This document shows, in pieces, positions 50,052 to 58,073 of a stretch of 64,000 bases of DNA. The stretch covers positions 1 to 64,000 of the forward strand of contig NZ_RCUX01000011.1 of NCBI RefSeq assembly GCF_003667565.1, in the 5' to 3' direction. Each line of letters begins with the position of its first letter. The stretch's first letter is position 1. The position numbers and the translations under genes were made by a program. This DNA comes from Mycetocola tolaasinivorans. GTDB lineage: Bacteria; Actinomycetota; Actinomycetes; Actinomycetales; Microbacteriaceae. Under the pieces are notes generated by a model. It saw only the letters and a program-made list of their open reading frames with translations, was not told the origin of the DNA and did not search any database.

Positions 50052-50275
50052 GCGGTCTCCTCGGGGATGAAGGGGGTGACCTCGACCGGGAAGCCACGGG
50101 AGGTCAGAAACTCGATCAGGAACGTGTTGTGGGCATCACAGGCGATCCACACCTTTTTCCGCGACTCATCGTGAATCTTCGGGTTGCGCCAGGTGATCGT
50201 CGTGGTGGCCTCCGCGCGGCAGCCCGCGCGGGAGCACTCGTGCACGCCGGGGCTGCCGAAGAGCCCGCCTAGCAC
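50048..50275 (-). CDS. small conserved Cys-containing protein
   Basis: A protein of up to 75 residues with the pattern CSRAGC, then TITWRNPKIH, WIACDAH and a C-terminal FLTSRGFPVEV. The CxxxxC and CxxH pairs could bind zinc. Similar small proteins are common in Microbacteriaceae and, as I recall, are often named acetone carboxylase without support. The start is uncertain: GTG at 50275 is given, and GTG at 50245 (65 residues) is equally possible; neither has a good ribosome site. It lies between the DUF3099 gene and SURF1 and is coupled to SURF1. Confidence 0.65.
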   Translation of the reverse strand: MLGGLFGSPGVHECSRAGCRAEATTTITWRNPKIHDESRKKVWIACDAHNTFLIEFLTSRGFPVEVTPFIPEETA

Positions 50276-50303
50276 GGGGACTGCCGGGGGAATCGGGGGA
50301 GGG

Positions 50304-50801
50304 TCATGCGGGCTCCGTCGTCGCGGTGGTGGGGGATTCGGTGGTGGGGGCTTCGGGTGCGCCGGGCTGGGACGCTCCCGCGTTCGGCGTCGCGCGGGTT
50401 TCGTACACCACCCAGTCGGCCTCGTAGGCGGGGGTCGGGGCGCTCGCCGCATCGGCATCGCCGCCCGCGGGGGCGTCGCCCTCGAAATCGGTGGCGGCCG
50501 CGGAGGGAGTGGCGGCAGGGTCGGCCGTGGCGTAGGCGGTGCCGTTGGCCGAGCGCACGATGCCGCCGGGGGACTCCCGGTAGCCGTCTTCCGCGGTGCC
50601 CGGCTGGTTCGCGAACAGCATCGCAAAGTAGGGGATCACGATCGCACCGACCGCGGGAATGACGAGCCACCAGCCGTGTAAAAACGGCAGGCACGCGATA
50701 CACGCCACCCGGATCAGCATCGAGATGAAGTACTGCCGCATCCGTCGACGACGATCTTCCTCGGGTGAGCGCGGAAGCGTGGTGATCGAGGACTCATTCA
50801 T
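50304..50801 (-). CDS. DUF3099-family membrane protein
   Basis: A 165-residue protein. Residues about 1-65 match the DUF3099 pattern: polar start with SITTLPRSPEEDRRRRMRQYFISM, then two membrane helices (LIRVACIACLPFL and WLVIPAVGAIVIPYFAMLFAN). The rest is a disordered Ala/Thr/Pro-rich tail. Function unknown; the family is restricted to actinobacteria. The ATG at 50801 has an AGGAGG site only about ten bases after a TAGGCT hexamer, so the leader is very short. It is divergent from fabG. Confidence 0.8.
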   Translation of the reverse strand: MNESSITTLPRSPEEDRRRRMRQYFISMLIRVACIACLPFLHGWWLVIPAVGAIVIPYFAMLFANQPGTAEDGYRESPGGIVRSANGTAYATADPAATPSAAATDFEGDAPAGGDADAASAPTPAYEADWVVYETRATPNAGASQPGAPEAPTTESPTTATTEPA

Positions 50802-50931
50802 GTCGCCTCCTAGCCTACGCTCTTTCCCTGGACACCTCGGTTGGCGAGCGTGTGTGGGGCCCGAACGCCCTAAGCTGGAATCTACGGCGCCGCTGTGCGT
50901 GCGCGAACCGTTCCAGGCATCAGGAGAAGAC

Positions 50932-51642
50932 ATGACCGAAGCTCGTACCGTACTCGTGACCGGAGGCAACCGCGGAATCGGGTATGCCATTGCCGAGGAG
51001 TTCCTCGCGCGCGGCTACCGCGTGGCCGTGACCGCCCGTTCGGGATCCGGGCCGGAGGGTTCGCTGACCGTCCGCGCCGACGTTACCGACGCCGCCTCGG
51101 TGGATGCGGCCTTCACCGAGATCGAGGCCGCCTACGGCCCCGTTGAGGTTCTCGTGGCTAACGCGGGCATTACCCGCGACACGCTGCTCATGCGCATGTC
51201 GGAGGACGACTTCGACTCCGTCATCGACACCAACCTCGGCGGATCGTTCCGCGTGGTCAAGCGCGCCTCGAAGGGCATGCTGAAGGCCCGCTACGGCCGC
51301 ATCGTCCTCATCTCGAGCGTCGTCGGTCTCTACGGCGGCCCCGGCCAGGTCAACTACTCCTCCTCGAAGGCCGGCCTCGTGGGCATGGCTCGTTCGATCA
51401 CCCGCGAACTCGGCGGCCGCGGCATCACCGCCAATGTCGTCGCCCCCGGCTTCATCGAAACCGACATGACCGCCGAACTGCCCGAGGATACCCAGAAGCA
51501 GTACAAGGCCTCGATCCCGGCCGGCCGCTTCGCCTCGCCCTCCGAGGTTGCCAAGGTAGTGGCCTGGATCGGTGGCGAGGACTCCGGTTACATCTCCGGC
51601 GCCGTCATCCCCGTCGATGGCGGACTGGGCATGGGCCACTAG
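50932..51642 (+). CDS. fabG: 3-oxoacyl-ACP reductase-type SDR
   Basis: NADPH-dependent ketoacyl reductase of fatty acid elongation, a classical SDR of 236 residues. The cofactor loop GGNRGIGYAIAEEF is near residues 11-24, NAGITRDTLLMRM near 81-93, the catalytic Ser in VLISSVVG near 130 and Tyr-x3-Lys in NYSSSKAGL near 146, and VAPGFIETDMT near 174. ATG at 50932 has an AGGAG site; a TAAGCT hexamer at about 50871 is the likely -10. A very strong terminator separates it from serB. Confidence 0.9.
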   Translation: MTEARTVLVTGGNRGIGYAIAEEFLARGYRVAVTARSGSGPEGSLTVRADVTDAASVDAAFTEIEAAYGPVEVLVANAGITRDTLLMRMSEDDFDSVIDTNLGGSFRVVKRASKGMLKARYGRIVLISSVVGLYGGPGQVNYSSSKAGLVGMARSITRELGGRGITANVVAPGFIETDMTAELPEDTQKQYKASIPAGRFASPSEVAKVVAWIGGEDSGYISGAVIPVDGGLGMGH

Positions 51643-51660
51643 GTTTTAGCCACCCACCCA

Positions 51661-51707
51661 CGCAAAAACGCGGGGCGCTTCGAAAAGAAGCGCCCCGCGT
51701 TTTTGCG
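51661..51707. terminator. Bidirectional terminator between fabG and serB
   Basis: Perfect 20-base arms starting CGCAAAAACGCGGGGCGCTT around a 7-base loop, with A- and T-tracts for both convergent genes. Confidence 0.92.
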
Positions 51708-51727
51708 TCCGCATGCGGTGCTGCGTT

Positions 51728-52378
51728 TTAGCCGCGCAGGCCCAGCAGCGGCAGGATGTCCGACAGGTTGCGGCTGCCGACGGCGACGCTCGCCTGCGCA
51801 CGCACGGCGGGCTTCGCGTCATAGGCGACCGAGAGCCCGGCGATCGCCATCATCTTCAGATCATTGGCACCATCGCCCACGGCGACGGTGCGCTCGAGCG
51901 GCACGCCAAACTCCGCCGCCCACTCGCGCAGCGTGGTGGCCTTCGCCTCGGCGTCCACGATGTTGCCCAGCACGCGGCCGGTGAGTGCACCGTCCACCAC
52001 CTCGAGGCGGTTTGCGCGCCAGCGGTCAAGGCCCAGGCCCTCGGCCAGCGGATCCAGCAGCTCGTGGAAACCGCCCGACACCACCGCGATGCGGCCGCCC
52101 GCGGCGTGCACGCCGGCGATCAGCTCCCGTGCGCCATCGCTCAGCTCGATCCGCTCCCGCACCGCATCAATCTCGGTGACCGCGAGGCCCGCCAGCGTCG
52201 CAACCCGCTCGCGCAGGCTCTCCGAGAAGTCCAGTTCGCCGCGCATCGCCCGCTCCGTGACCGCAGCCACGTGCTCGAGGCTCCCGGCACGCTCGGCAAT
52301 GAGCTCGATCGCCTCATTCTTGATCAGGGTGGAATCCACATCCAAAACCACGAGGAAACGGGCGGGGGAGGCGCTCAT
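51728..52378 (-). CDS. serB: phosphoserine phosphatase
   Basis: It removes phosphate from phosphoserine, the last step of serine synthesis. The 216-residue HAD-family protein has motif I FLVVLDVDSTLIKNE near residues 8-22 (nucleophile and acid/base Asp pair), motif II VVSGGFHEL near 105 and motif III/IV TVAVGDGANDLKMM near 170-183. There is no ACT domain, so this is the short form. ATG at 52378 begins 15 bases before motif I; a longer open frame upstream is not conserved. Confidence 0.93.
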   Translation of the reverse strand: MSASPARFLVVLDVDSTLIKNEAIELIAERAGSLEHVAAVTERAMRGELDFSESLRERVATLAGLAVTEIDAVRERIELSDGARELIAGVHAAGGRIAVVSGGFHELLDPLAEGLGLDRWRANRLEVVDGALTGRVLGNIVDAEAKATTLREWAAEFGVPLERTVAVGDGANDLKMMAIAGLSVAYDAKPAVRAQASVAVGSRNLSDILPLLGLRG

Positions 52379-52467
52379 AGGGATCTGCTCTCTCAAATCG
52401 GGGGCTGTTCTCACATTCTGGCATCAACTCGGCGACGGATGTGTCAGCGGGTCCCCGCAGGTCGAGA

Positions 52468-52473
52468 TAGGCT
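52468..52473 (+). promoter_or_regulatory. -10 hexamer, leaderless promoter of the ABC ATPase gene
   Basis: TAGGCT ends six bases before the ATG at 52480; divergent from serB. Confidence 0.6.
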
Positions 52474-52479
52474 AGGGGT

Positions 52480-53262
52480 ATGGCGAAGGTTCTGCACGTA
52501 GAAGACGTATCGGTGCTGCGCGAAGGCAGCCCCATTCTCGATTCGGCCACCTGGACGGTCGGCTCCGATGAGCGCTGGGTCATCCTCGGCCCCAACGGCG
52601 CGGGAAAGACCACCCTGCTGCAGCTCGCAGCCACCCTGCTCTACCCCACCCTCGGGACCGTCGATGTTCTGGGCGAGCGCCTCGGCCGTACCGACGTGTT
52701 CGAGCTGCGCCCCCGCATTGGCTTCGCCTCCAGCGCGCTGTCCAAGCGCCTGCCGCAGAGTGAAACCGTCCTTAATGTGGTCATGACCGCCGCCTACTCG
52801 GTCACCGGTCGCTGGACCGAAGAGTACGAGGGCATCGACGAAAAGCGCGCCCTCCGCGTGCTCTCCGAGTGGAAGCTCGACCACCTCGCCGACCGCGCAT
52901 TCGGCACCCTGAGCGACGGCGAGCAGAAGCGCGTCCAGATCGCCCGCGCCGTCATGACCGACCCCGAACTCCTCCTCCTCGACGAGCCCGCATCGAGCCT
53001 CGACCTCGGCGCTCGCGAAGAACTCGTCGCCCTGCTCGGCGGATTCGCCCGCTCGAGCGAAGCCCCCGCCATCGTGATGGTCACCCACCACGTCGAGGAG
53101 ATCCCCGTGGGCTTCACCCACGCCCTCCTCATCCGCGAGGGACGCATCGTCGCCCAGGGCCCGCTCGCGGACACCGTGACCTCCGACACCCTCACCTCGA
53201 CGTTCGGCCTGCCGATCACCGTCACCGAAACCGGCGGGCGTTACAGCGCCCGCGCGGTCTAG
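52480..53262 (+). CDS. solo ABC-type ATPase
   Basis: A 260-residue ATP-binding protein. Walker A GPNGAGKTT near residues 36-44, signature-like TLSDGEQKRVQIARAVM near 144-160, Walker B LLLLDEPASSLDLGAR, and VTHHVEEIPVGFTHALLI. The signature has Ser-Asp-Gly in place of Ser-Gly-Gly. No permease or binding-protein gene is adjacent. It resembles ModF/YlmA-like ATPases whose role is unclear. Own leaderless promoter. Confidence 0.85.
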   Translation: MAKVLHVEDVSVLREGSPILDSATWTVGSDERWVILGPNGAGKTTLLQLAATLLYPTLGTVDVLGERLGRTDVFELRPRIGFASSALSKRLPQSETVLNVVMTAAYSVTGRWTEEYEGIDEKRALRVLSEWKLDHLADRAFGTLSDGEQKRVQIARAVMTDPELLLLDEPASSLDLGAREELVALLGGFARSSEAPAIVMVTHHVEEIPVGFTHALLIREGRIVAQGPLADTVTSDTLTSTFGLPITVTETGGRYSARAV

Positions 53263-53407
53263 ACCCAAGACCCGCCGGGCCGTGCGCGCACGACCCGGTA
53301 TGAAGTCTGCTAAAGTTAGTAGCTGACTTAGCTGCGCAGGTTTCGCGCCGCGCGGCCAAATCCCAAGACGTTTATCGTTACCACCATCCACTATCAAGGA
53401 AGTCCTC

Positions 53408-53656
53408 ATGAAGACCGACATCCACCCCACCTACGAAGCAGTTGTGTTCCGCGACCTCGCATCGGGTGAAACCTTCCTGACCCGCACCACGGTCAGCAGC
53501 GACAAGACCATCGAGCTCGACGGCGTGACCTACCCGGTCATCGACGTCGAAATCTCCTCGGCTTCGCACCCCTTCTACACCGGCAAGCAGCGCATCATGG
53601 ACTCCGCCGGCCGCGTGGAGAAGTTCAACCAGCGTTTCGCAGGTTTCGGCGCGTAA
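53408..53656 (+). CDS. rpmE2: 50S ribosomal protein L31, type B
   Basis: Large-subunit protein at the intersubunit bridge. The 82-residue protein has [23 protein letters not shown] near the start and [25 protein letters not shown] near the end. It has no cysteines, so it is the zinc-free B form that in other bacteria replaces the zinc-binding form under zinc shortage. ATG has an AAGGAAG site. No Zur site could be identified with confidence. Its last codons and terminator occur twice more downstream. Confidence 0.96.
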   Translation: MKTDIHPTYEAVVFRDLASGETFLTRTTVSSDKTIELDGVTYPVIDVEISSASHPFYTGKQRIMDSAGRVEKFNQRFAGFGA

Positions 53657-53671
53657 GCACCCAACCTTTAG

Positions 53672-53701
53672 ACCGGGTTCCTCTTTCGAGAGGGGCCCGG
53701 T
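53672..53701 (+). terminator. rpmE2 terminator, copy 1
   Basis: ACCGGG pairs with CCCGGT over a CCTCTTTCGAGAGG inner stem, followed by TTTGCTTTG. Confidence 0.8.
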
Positions 53702-53779
53702 TTTGCTTTGCTCGGGTGGTTCAACCAGCGTACTGAGTTGATAACGAGGAGGTTTCGGCGCGTAAGCACCCAACCTCGA

Positions 53780-53813
53780 AAACCGGGTTTCCTCTTCGGA
53801 GGGAGCCCGGTTT
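53780..53813 (+). terminator. rpmE2 terminator, copy 2
   Basis: AAACCGGGTTTCCTC pairs with GAGGGAGCCCGGTTT with one mismatch, followed by TGCTTTG. Confidence 0.8.
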
Positions 53814-53889
53814 TGCTTTGCTCGGGTGGTTCAACCAGCGTACTGAGTTGATAACGAGGAGGTTTCGGCGCGTAAGCACCCAACCTCGA

Positions 53890-53923
53890 AAACCGGGTTT
53901 CCTCTTCGGAGGGAGCCCGGTTT
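53890..53923 (+). terminator. rpmE2 terminator, copy 3
   Basis: Same sequence as copy 2, 110 bases further on. Confidence 0.8.
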
Positions 53924-53979
53924 TGCTTTGCCCGCGACACGGGCTTGCCGAGAGGCGGGCGAGGGGGCAGGATGATTTC

Positions 53980-55365
53980 ATGAGCAGCTCCGACCACCTG
54001 CAGGCTATCCTCGCGGCTAATCCCGCGCGCGAGGAGGGCTCCAGCCTGCCCGCCACTGCGGGAGGCGACCGGCTGGTCATCACCGACCCAGACACGCCCG
54101 CAGACCCCCTGAGCGACCTCGCCGTGGCCACCTTCGCCGCCGCCCAACTCGCCGCCGAAGACGCCGCCGCACACCACGACGCGCCGACGCACACCGGACC
54201 GATCCGGGTGAATCGCGCGGGTGCCGCCGCCTGGTTCGCCGGATCGCTGCGCCCGCTGGGTTGGAACCCCGGTAACCCGTGGAACCCGCTGTCGGTCACC
54301 GCGCAGACCGCCGACGGATGGATCCGCACCCACGCCAACGCCCCCGCCCACCACGCCGCCCTCCTCGACGCCCTGGGCCTCGCCGCGGACACCGGTCGGG
54401 ACCGCCTCATCACCCGCCTCTCCCAGCTCACCGCCGCCGAGGCCGAGGATCGCATCGTCGGGTTCGGAGGAGCCGCCGCCCGTCTCCATACCGCGCAGGA
54501 ATGGGAGCACAGCCTCCCCGGGCAGGCCGTGGCCAGCGAACCGCTGATCGCCTGGGAACCCACCGGATTTCCGGTACATCGAGACCTCGACACGGTTTCC
54601 GCGCAGCCCCTGCTGGGCGTGCGGGTGCTCGACCTCACCCGCGTCATCGCCGGGCCCGTCGCGACCCGTGCCCTCGCGCTGCTCGGTGCCGACGTCGTGC
54701 GAATTGACCCGCCGGACTGGTCCGAACCCGCCCTCGAGGCCGAAATGCTGCTGGGCAAGCGCACGGCCCGCCTCGACCTGCACCACCGCATCGATCGCGA
54801 ACGCTTCCTGAACCTCCTCGCCGAGGCCGACGTTCTCGTCCACGGCTATCGCGCCGACGCCCTCGAAAAGCTCGGTTTCGGCGATCGCGAACGCGCGCGC
54901 ATCCGCCCGGGGCTCACCGAGGTGGCCCTCAACGCCTACGGGTGGAGCGGCCCCTGGCGAAACCGCCGCGGATTCGACTCGCTCGTGCAGTTCAGCACCG
55001 GCCTCGCGGCCGTCACCGCTCCCGGCGGCTCCCCGGTATCGCTCCCGGTGCAGGCGCTTGACCACGCCACCGGAATGATCGCGGCGACCGCGGCCCTCCG
55101 CGCCTGGACGCACTCCCGCACCCACGGCGAGGGGCTGCGTGCCCGCGTCTCGCTCGCGCGCACCGCGGAGCTCATCCGCGGGGTAAACCCCGAAACACCC
55201 CTCGCCGGCGGCGTTTCTGCCGGCGCGCCCGACCCGCGGATCGAACACACCTCCTGGGGCCTGGCCCAGCGCCTGCCCTGGCCCGCGGCTAGCGGGAGAG
55301 TACGGCCGCACACCGACCACCCCGCGCGGGCCCTCGGGGCCGATGCGCCCCGCTGGGCTGTCTAG
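53980..55365 (+). CDS. CaiB/BaiF-type CoA-transferase family III protein
   Basis: A 461-residue protein. The C-terminal half has the class III CoA-transferase pattern: LLGVRVLDLTRVIAGPVATRALALLGADVVRID near residues 208-240, then LGKRTARLDL, ADVLVHGYRADALEKLGF near 285 and EVALNAYGWSGPW near 310. The N-terminal 190 residues are a separate region with little similarity that I recognise. The whole may be a degenerate or specialised family member: the usual full two-lobed fold appears shortened at the end. Class III enzymes move CoA between carboxylic acids. ATG at 53980 follows a GGGGGCAGGA site. Confidence 0.8.
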   Translation: MSSSDHLQAILAANPAREEGSSLPATAGGDRLVITDPDTPADPLSDLAVATFAAAQLAAEDAAAHHDAPTHTGPIRVNRAGAAAWFAGSLRPLGWNPGNPWNPLSVTAQTADGWIRTHANAPAHHAALLDALGLAADTGRDRLITRLSQLTAAEAEDRIVGFGGAAARLHTAQEWEHSLPGQAVASEPLIAWEPTGFPVHRDLDTVSAQPLLGVRVLDLTRVIAGPVATRALALLGADVVRIDPPDWSEPALEAEMLLGKRTARLDLHHRIDRERFLNLLAEADVLVHGYRADALEKLGFGDRERARIRPGLTEVALNAYGWSGPWRNRRGFDSLVQFSTGLAAVTAPGGSPVSLPVQALDHATGMIAATAALRAWTHSRTHGEGLRARVSLARTAELIRGVNPETPLAGGVSAGAPDPRIEHTSWGLAQRLPWPAASGRVRPHTDHPARALGADAPRWAV

Positions 55366-55410
55366 CTCGGGCCTCCTCGCTCGAGCTTCCTCGCTACGAG
55401 GAACCAGCCG

Positions 55411-56112
55411 CTAGCGAACCGGCCACTCCCCGGAAGCCACAAAGCTCGGGTTCTTTGAGCGGCGCATGTACTCCTGGAAGCTCGCGGCCTGTTCGGCGCA
55501 CCAGTCGACCTGCTTCGCGTGCAGCTCGGCGGCGCTTAGGCCTTCGAGCTTCTCGGCGTGGGCGCGAATGAGTGCCTGGGCCACGTGACCGGCGGCGATC
55601 GCATCGGAGGCGGCATCGTGGGCGTCAAGCAGCGACACCCCGTAGAACTCGGCCGAGGCCTCGAGCGTGCGCTTGCCCTTGCGGAACCGATCGACGGCCT
55701 TGTCAATTACCAGCGGGTCAACGATGGGGGAGGGATTCTCCAGCGGCGCATAGCCGTAGCGCAGGGCCTCGTGGTGCAGCAGGCTGAGGTCGTAGGGGGC
55801 GTTGTAGATGACCACGGGAACGTTTGCGTTCAGCAGCTCACGCAGCGCGGAGATGATCTCGGCCACCACGAGGGCGGCGGGCTGCCCCTCGGCGCGGGCA
55901 CGCTCGGTGGTGATGCCGTGCACCGCGGTGGCCTGCTCGGGAATCTCGACCCCCGGGTCGGCGAGCCAGTCGTGGTTGCGGATGACCGCACCCTGCGCAT
56001 CGAGAATACCGACGTGCGCGCTCACGATGCGGCTCGTGGTGACGTCGATCCCGGTGGTTTCCAGGTCAAAGACGGCGATCGGCTGGGTCCAGATACTCGC
56101 GGTGTTGTTCAC
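55411..56112 (-). CDS. DnaQ-like 3'-5' exonuclease
   Basis: A 233-residue DEDDh-type exonuclease. Exo I AVFDLETTGID is near residues 14-24, Exo II VIYNAPYDLSLL near 99-110, and Exo III with His in LDAHDAASDAIAAGHV near 156-171. It lacks polymerase III binding features I can recognise, so it is called an exonuclease rather than DnaQ itself; proofreading, repair or RNA trimming are all possible. GTG at 56112 is chosen because a TAAGCT hexamer ends seven bases upstream. Confidence 0.85.
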   Translation of the reverse strand: MNNTASIWTQPIAVFDLETTGIDVTTSRIVSAHVGILDAQGAVIRNHDWLADPGVEIPEQATAVHGITTERARAEGQPAALVVAEIISALRELLNANVPVVIYNAPYDLSLLHHEALRYGYAPLENPSPIVDPLVIDKAVDRFRKGKRTLEASAEFYGVSLLDAHDAASDAIAAGHVAQALIRAHAEKLEGLSAAELHAKQVDWCAEQAASFQEYMRRSKNPSFVASGEWPVR

Positions 56113-56119
56113 GGTATCC

Positions 56120-56125
56120 AGCTTA
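56120..56125 (-). promoter_or_regulatory. -10 hexamer, leaderless promoter of the exonuclease gene
   Basis: TAAGCT on the minus strand ends seven bases before the GTG at 56112. Confidence 0.5.
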
Positions 56126-56246
56126 GGCCGCACCACCGATACCGGGGTGGCACCACGCACCAGCACGCAGAAAAGGAGCGCTGAAACGGCCGTGGCCGAT
56201 CCCGAGACGGGACCGGCCACGGCCGCGCATCAAACAAGTGCCCGCG

Positions 56247-57956
56247 CTAGCGAACCTCGCGGCTGACGTGCAGCCAGTAGAAGCTCTGCGAACCCATGGT
56301 CAGGGTCATCGAGCCGTTTTCGTCGAAGGTGGGGAACGGAGCGCCACCGAACATATCGCGTACGCGACGCCCGGCGAGGGAGGCGTCGGTGATCGTTACC
56401 GGGGTGGGGTGGTGCGCGAAACTGAACACGCAGACGACGTCCTCGGCGGGCTCGTTCGTCGGCCCAACCTTACCCTCGTAGCTGCGTCGGAACGCCAGCA
56501 CCGAGCCGTGATCGGTATCGATGACCTGCAGCGTACCGAGCCCAAACACCGGGTGTGCCTTGCGGGTGTGAATCACGTTGCGCACCCAGTGCAGCAGCGA
56601 GGCCGACTGCGCGAGCTGCGATTCGACGTTGACGCTCTGATAGTTGTACACCAGCGACTGCACGACCGGGAGATAGAGCTTGCCCGGGTCGGCGGCCGAG
56701 AATCCGGCGTTGCGGTCCGGGGTCCACTGCATCGGCGTGCGCGAGGAGTCGCGATCTTCGAGCCAGATGTTGTCGCCCATCCCGATCTCGTCACCGTAGT
56801 ACAGGAACGGACTCCCACCGAGGGAGAACAGCAGCGCGTGGGCGAGTTCGAGCTCGGCCCGCGAGTTGTCGAGCAGCGGGGCGAGGCGGCGACGAATACC
56901 CACGTTCACGCGCATCCGCGGATCGTAGGCATACCAGCCGTACATTGCCTGACGGTAGTCCTCGCTCACCATCTCGAGCGTGAGCTCATCGTGGTTGCGC
57001 AGGAACACGCCCCAGCCCGCCCAGTCCGGAATGTGGGTGACCTCGCGCAGTACGCGCTCGAGCTCCTCCGACTGCTGCGACCGCAGCGCGTAGAAGATGC
57101 GCGGCATCACCGGGAAGTCGAACGCCATGTGGCATTCGGGATCGTCGTCGGTGCCAAAGAATGCCGCGGTTTCCTTGGGCCACTGGTTGGCCTCGGCGAT
57201 CATGATCCGGCCGGGGTACTCCTCGTCCAGCATCGCGCGCAGGTTCACCAGGAACTCGTGGGTCTCCGGCTCACCCTCGCCGGTGCCGCCCTCCGATTCA
57301 AACAGGTACGGCACGGCGTCCAGCCGGAAGCCGTCCACGCCCAGGTCGAGCCAGAACCGCACCACGTCAAAGATCGCCTCGTGTACGGCCGGCTCGGCAT
57401 AGTTGAGGTCCGGCTGGTGGGAGAAGAAGCGGTGGAAGTAGTACTGCTTGCGCTCGGAATCAAACGCCCAGTTCGACTCCTCGGTATCGGTGAAGATGAT
57501 CCGAATATTGGGGAACTTCTCGTTGTCATCACTCCACACGTAGAAGTTTCCGTAGGGGCCGTCGGGGTCCTGCCGCGAGGCCTGGAACCAGGCGTGCTGA
57601 TCCGAGGTGTGGTTCAGCGGAATATCGATGATGACGCGCATATTGCGCTCGTGTGCGCGGGTGACGAGCTCGCGGAACTCCTCAATCGTGCCGAATTCCG
57701 GCAGGATACTGCGGTAGTCGGCCACATCGTAGCCGCCATCGCGCAGCGGGGAGGTGAAAAACGGCGGCAGCCAGAGCGCATCAATGCCGAGCCACTGAAG
57801 GTAGTCCAGCTTACTGATGAGGCCCTTCATATCGCCGGTGCCATCGGCGTTACTATCAACAAACGAGCGGACCATAACTTCATAAAACACGGCACGGCGA
57901 TACCAGAGCGGTTCGCGTGCAAGGCCGGGAAGCTGGATGGGCGCAGTAAAGGTCAC
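56247..57956 (-). CDS. treS: trehalose synthase (maltose alpha-D-glucosyltransferase)
   Basis: It converts maltose to trehalose and back, by an intramolecular glucosyl transfer. The 569-residue GH13 protein starts with LWYRRAVFYEVMVRSF and shows the catalytic nucleophile Asp in GVDGFRLDAVPYL near residue 205, the acid/base Glu in RIMIAEANQWP near 247, and the third acid in LRNHDELTLEM near 318. DIPLNHTSDQHAWF region I is also present. The GTG at 57956 has a TAGACT hexamer about 60 bases upstream (58019-58024). No maltokinase gene is adjacent. Confidence 0.94.
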   Translation of the reverse strand: MTFTAPIQLPGLAREPLWYRRAVFYEVMVRSFVDSNADGTGDMKGLISKLDYLQWLGIDALWLPPFFTSPLRDGGYDVADYRSILPEFGTIEEFRELVTRAHERNMRVIIDIPLNHTSDQHAWFQASRQDPDGPYGNFYVWSDDNEKFPNIRIIFTDTEESNWAFDSERKQYYFHRFFSHQPDLNYAEPAVHEAIFDVVRFWLDLGVDGFRLDAVPYLFESEGGTGEGEPETHEFLVNLRAMLDEEYPGRIMIAEANQWPKETAAFFGTDDDPECHMAFDFPVMPRIFYALRSQQSEELERVLREVTHIPDWAGWGVFLRNHDELTLEMVSEDYRQAMYGWYAYDPRMRVNVGIRRRLAPLLDNSRAELELAHALLFSLGGSPFLYYGDEIGMGDNIWLEDRDSSRTPMQWTPDRNAGFSAADPGKLYLPVVQSLVYNYQSVNVESQLAQSASLLHWVRNVIHTRKAHPVFGLGTLQVIDTDHGSVLAFRRSYEGKVGPTNEPAEDVVCVFSFAHHPTPVTITDASLAGRRVRDMFGGAPFPTFDENGSMTLTMGSQSFYWLHVSREVR

Positions 57957-58018
57957 ACTGTTCCAATCTGTGGGGCACGGTCACGACCCGAGGTACAGGT
58001 CGTACGGTCTTCCGATCG

Positions 58019-58024
58019 AGTCTA
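58019..58024 (-). promoter_or_regulatory. -10 hexamer of the treS promoter
   Basis: TAGACT on the minus strand; transcription would start about 55 bases before the GTG of treS. Confidence 0.5.
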
Positions 58025-58060
58025 GGCGCACCGGGCCCAATTGTCGTGTGTGTCAGCCCC

Positions 58061-58066
58061 TAAACT
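58061..58066 (+). promoter_or_regulatory. -10 hexamer, leaderless promoter of the alpha/beta hydrolase gene
   Basis: TAAACT ends seven bases before the GTG at 58074. An ATG at 58068 is only one base after it and could not be on the transcript, so GTG is the likely start. Confidence 0.6.
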
Positions 58067-58073
58067 GATGAGT

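Larger units (their letters stand above)
53641..53930. repeat. Threefold copy of rpmE2 3' tail plus terminator
   Basis: Units start at 53641, 53750 and 53860 (periods 109 and 110). Each begins with the end of rpmE2 (AGGTTTCGGCGCGTAAGC, stop included) and holds a complete terminator. Units 2 and 3 are identical over their first 71 bases. Units 1 and 2 are the same except within the terminator stem. The sequence just before copies 2 and 3 also repeats TTCAACCAGCGT from rpmE2, followed by a longer unrelated insert. This fills most of the 323-base gap before the next gene. Confidence 0.95.

Noticed and set aside
53290-53340. Possible Zur operator before rpmE2
   Set aside because: An imperfect GCTAA...TTAGC symmetry is present, but it does not match a Zur box well enough to name.
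55368-55410. A fifth tail duplication at the exonuclease gene end
   Set aside because: A weak resemblance between GGCCGGTTCGCTAG and the downstream GGCTGGTTCCTCGTAG needs a gap and is too short to claim.
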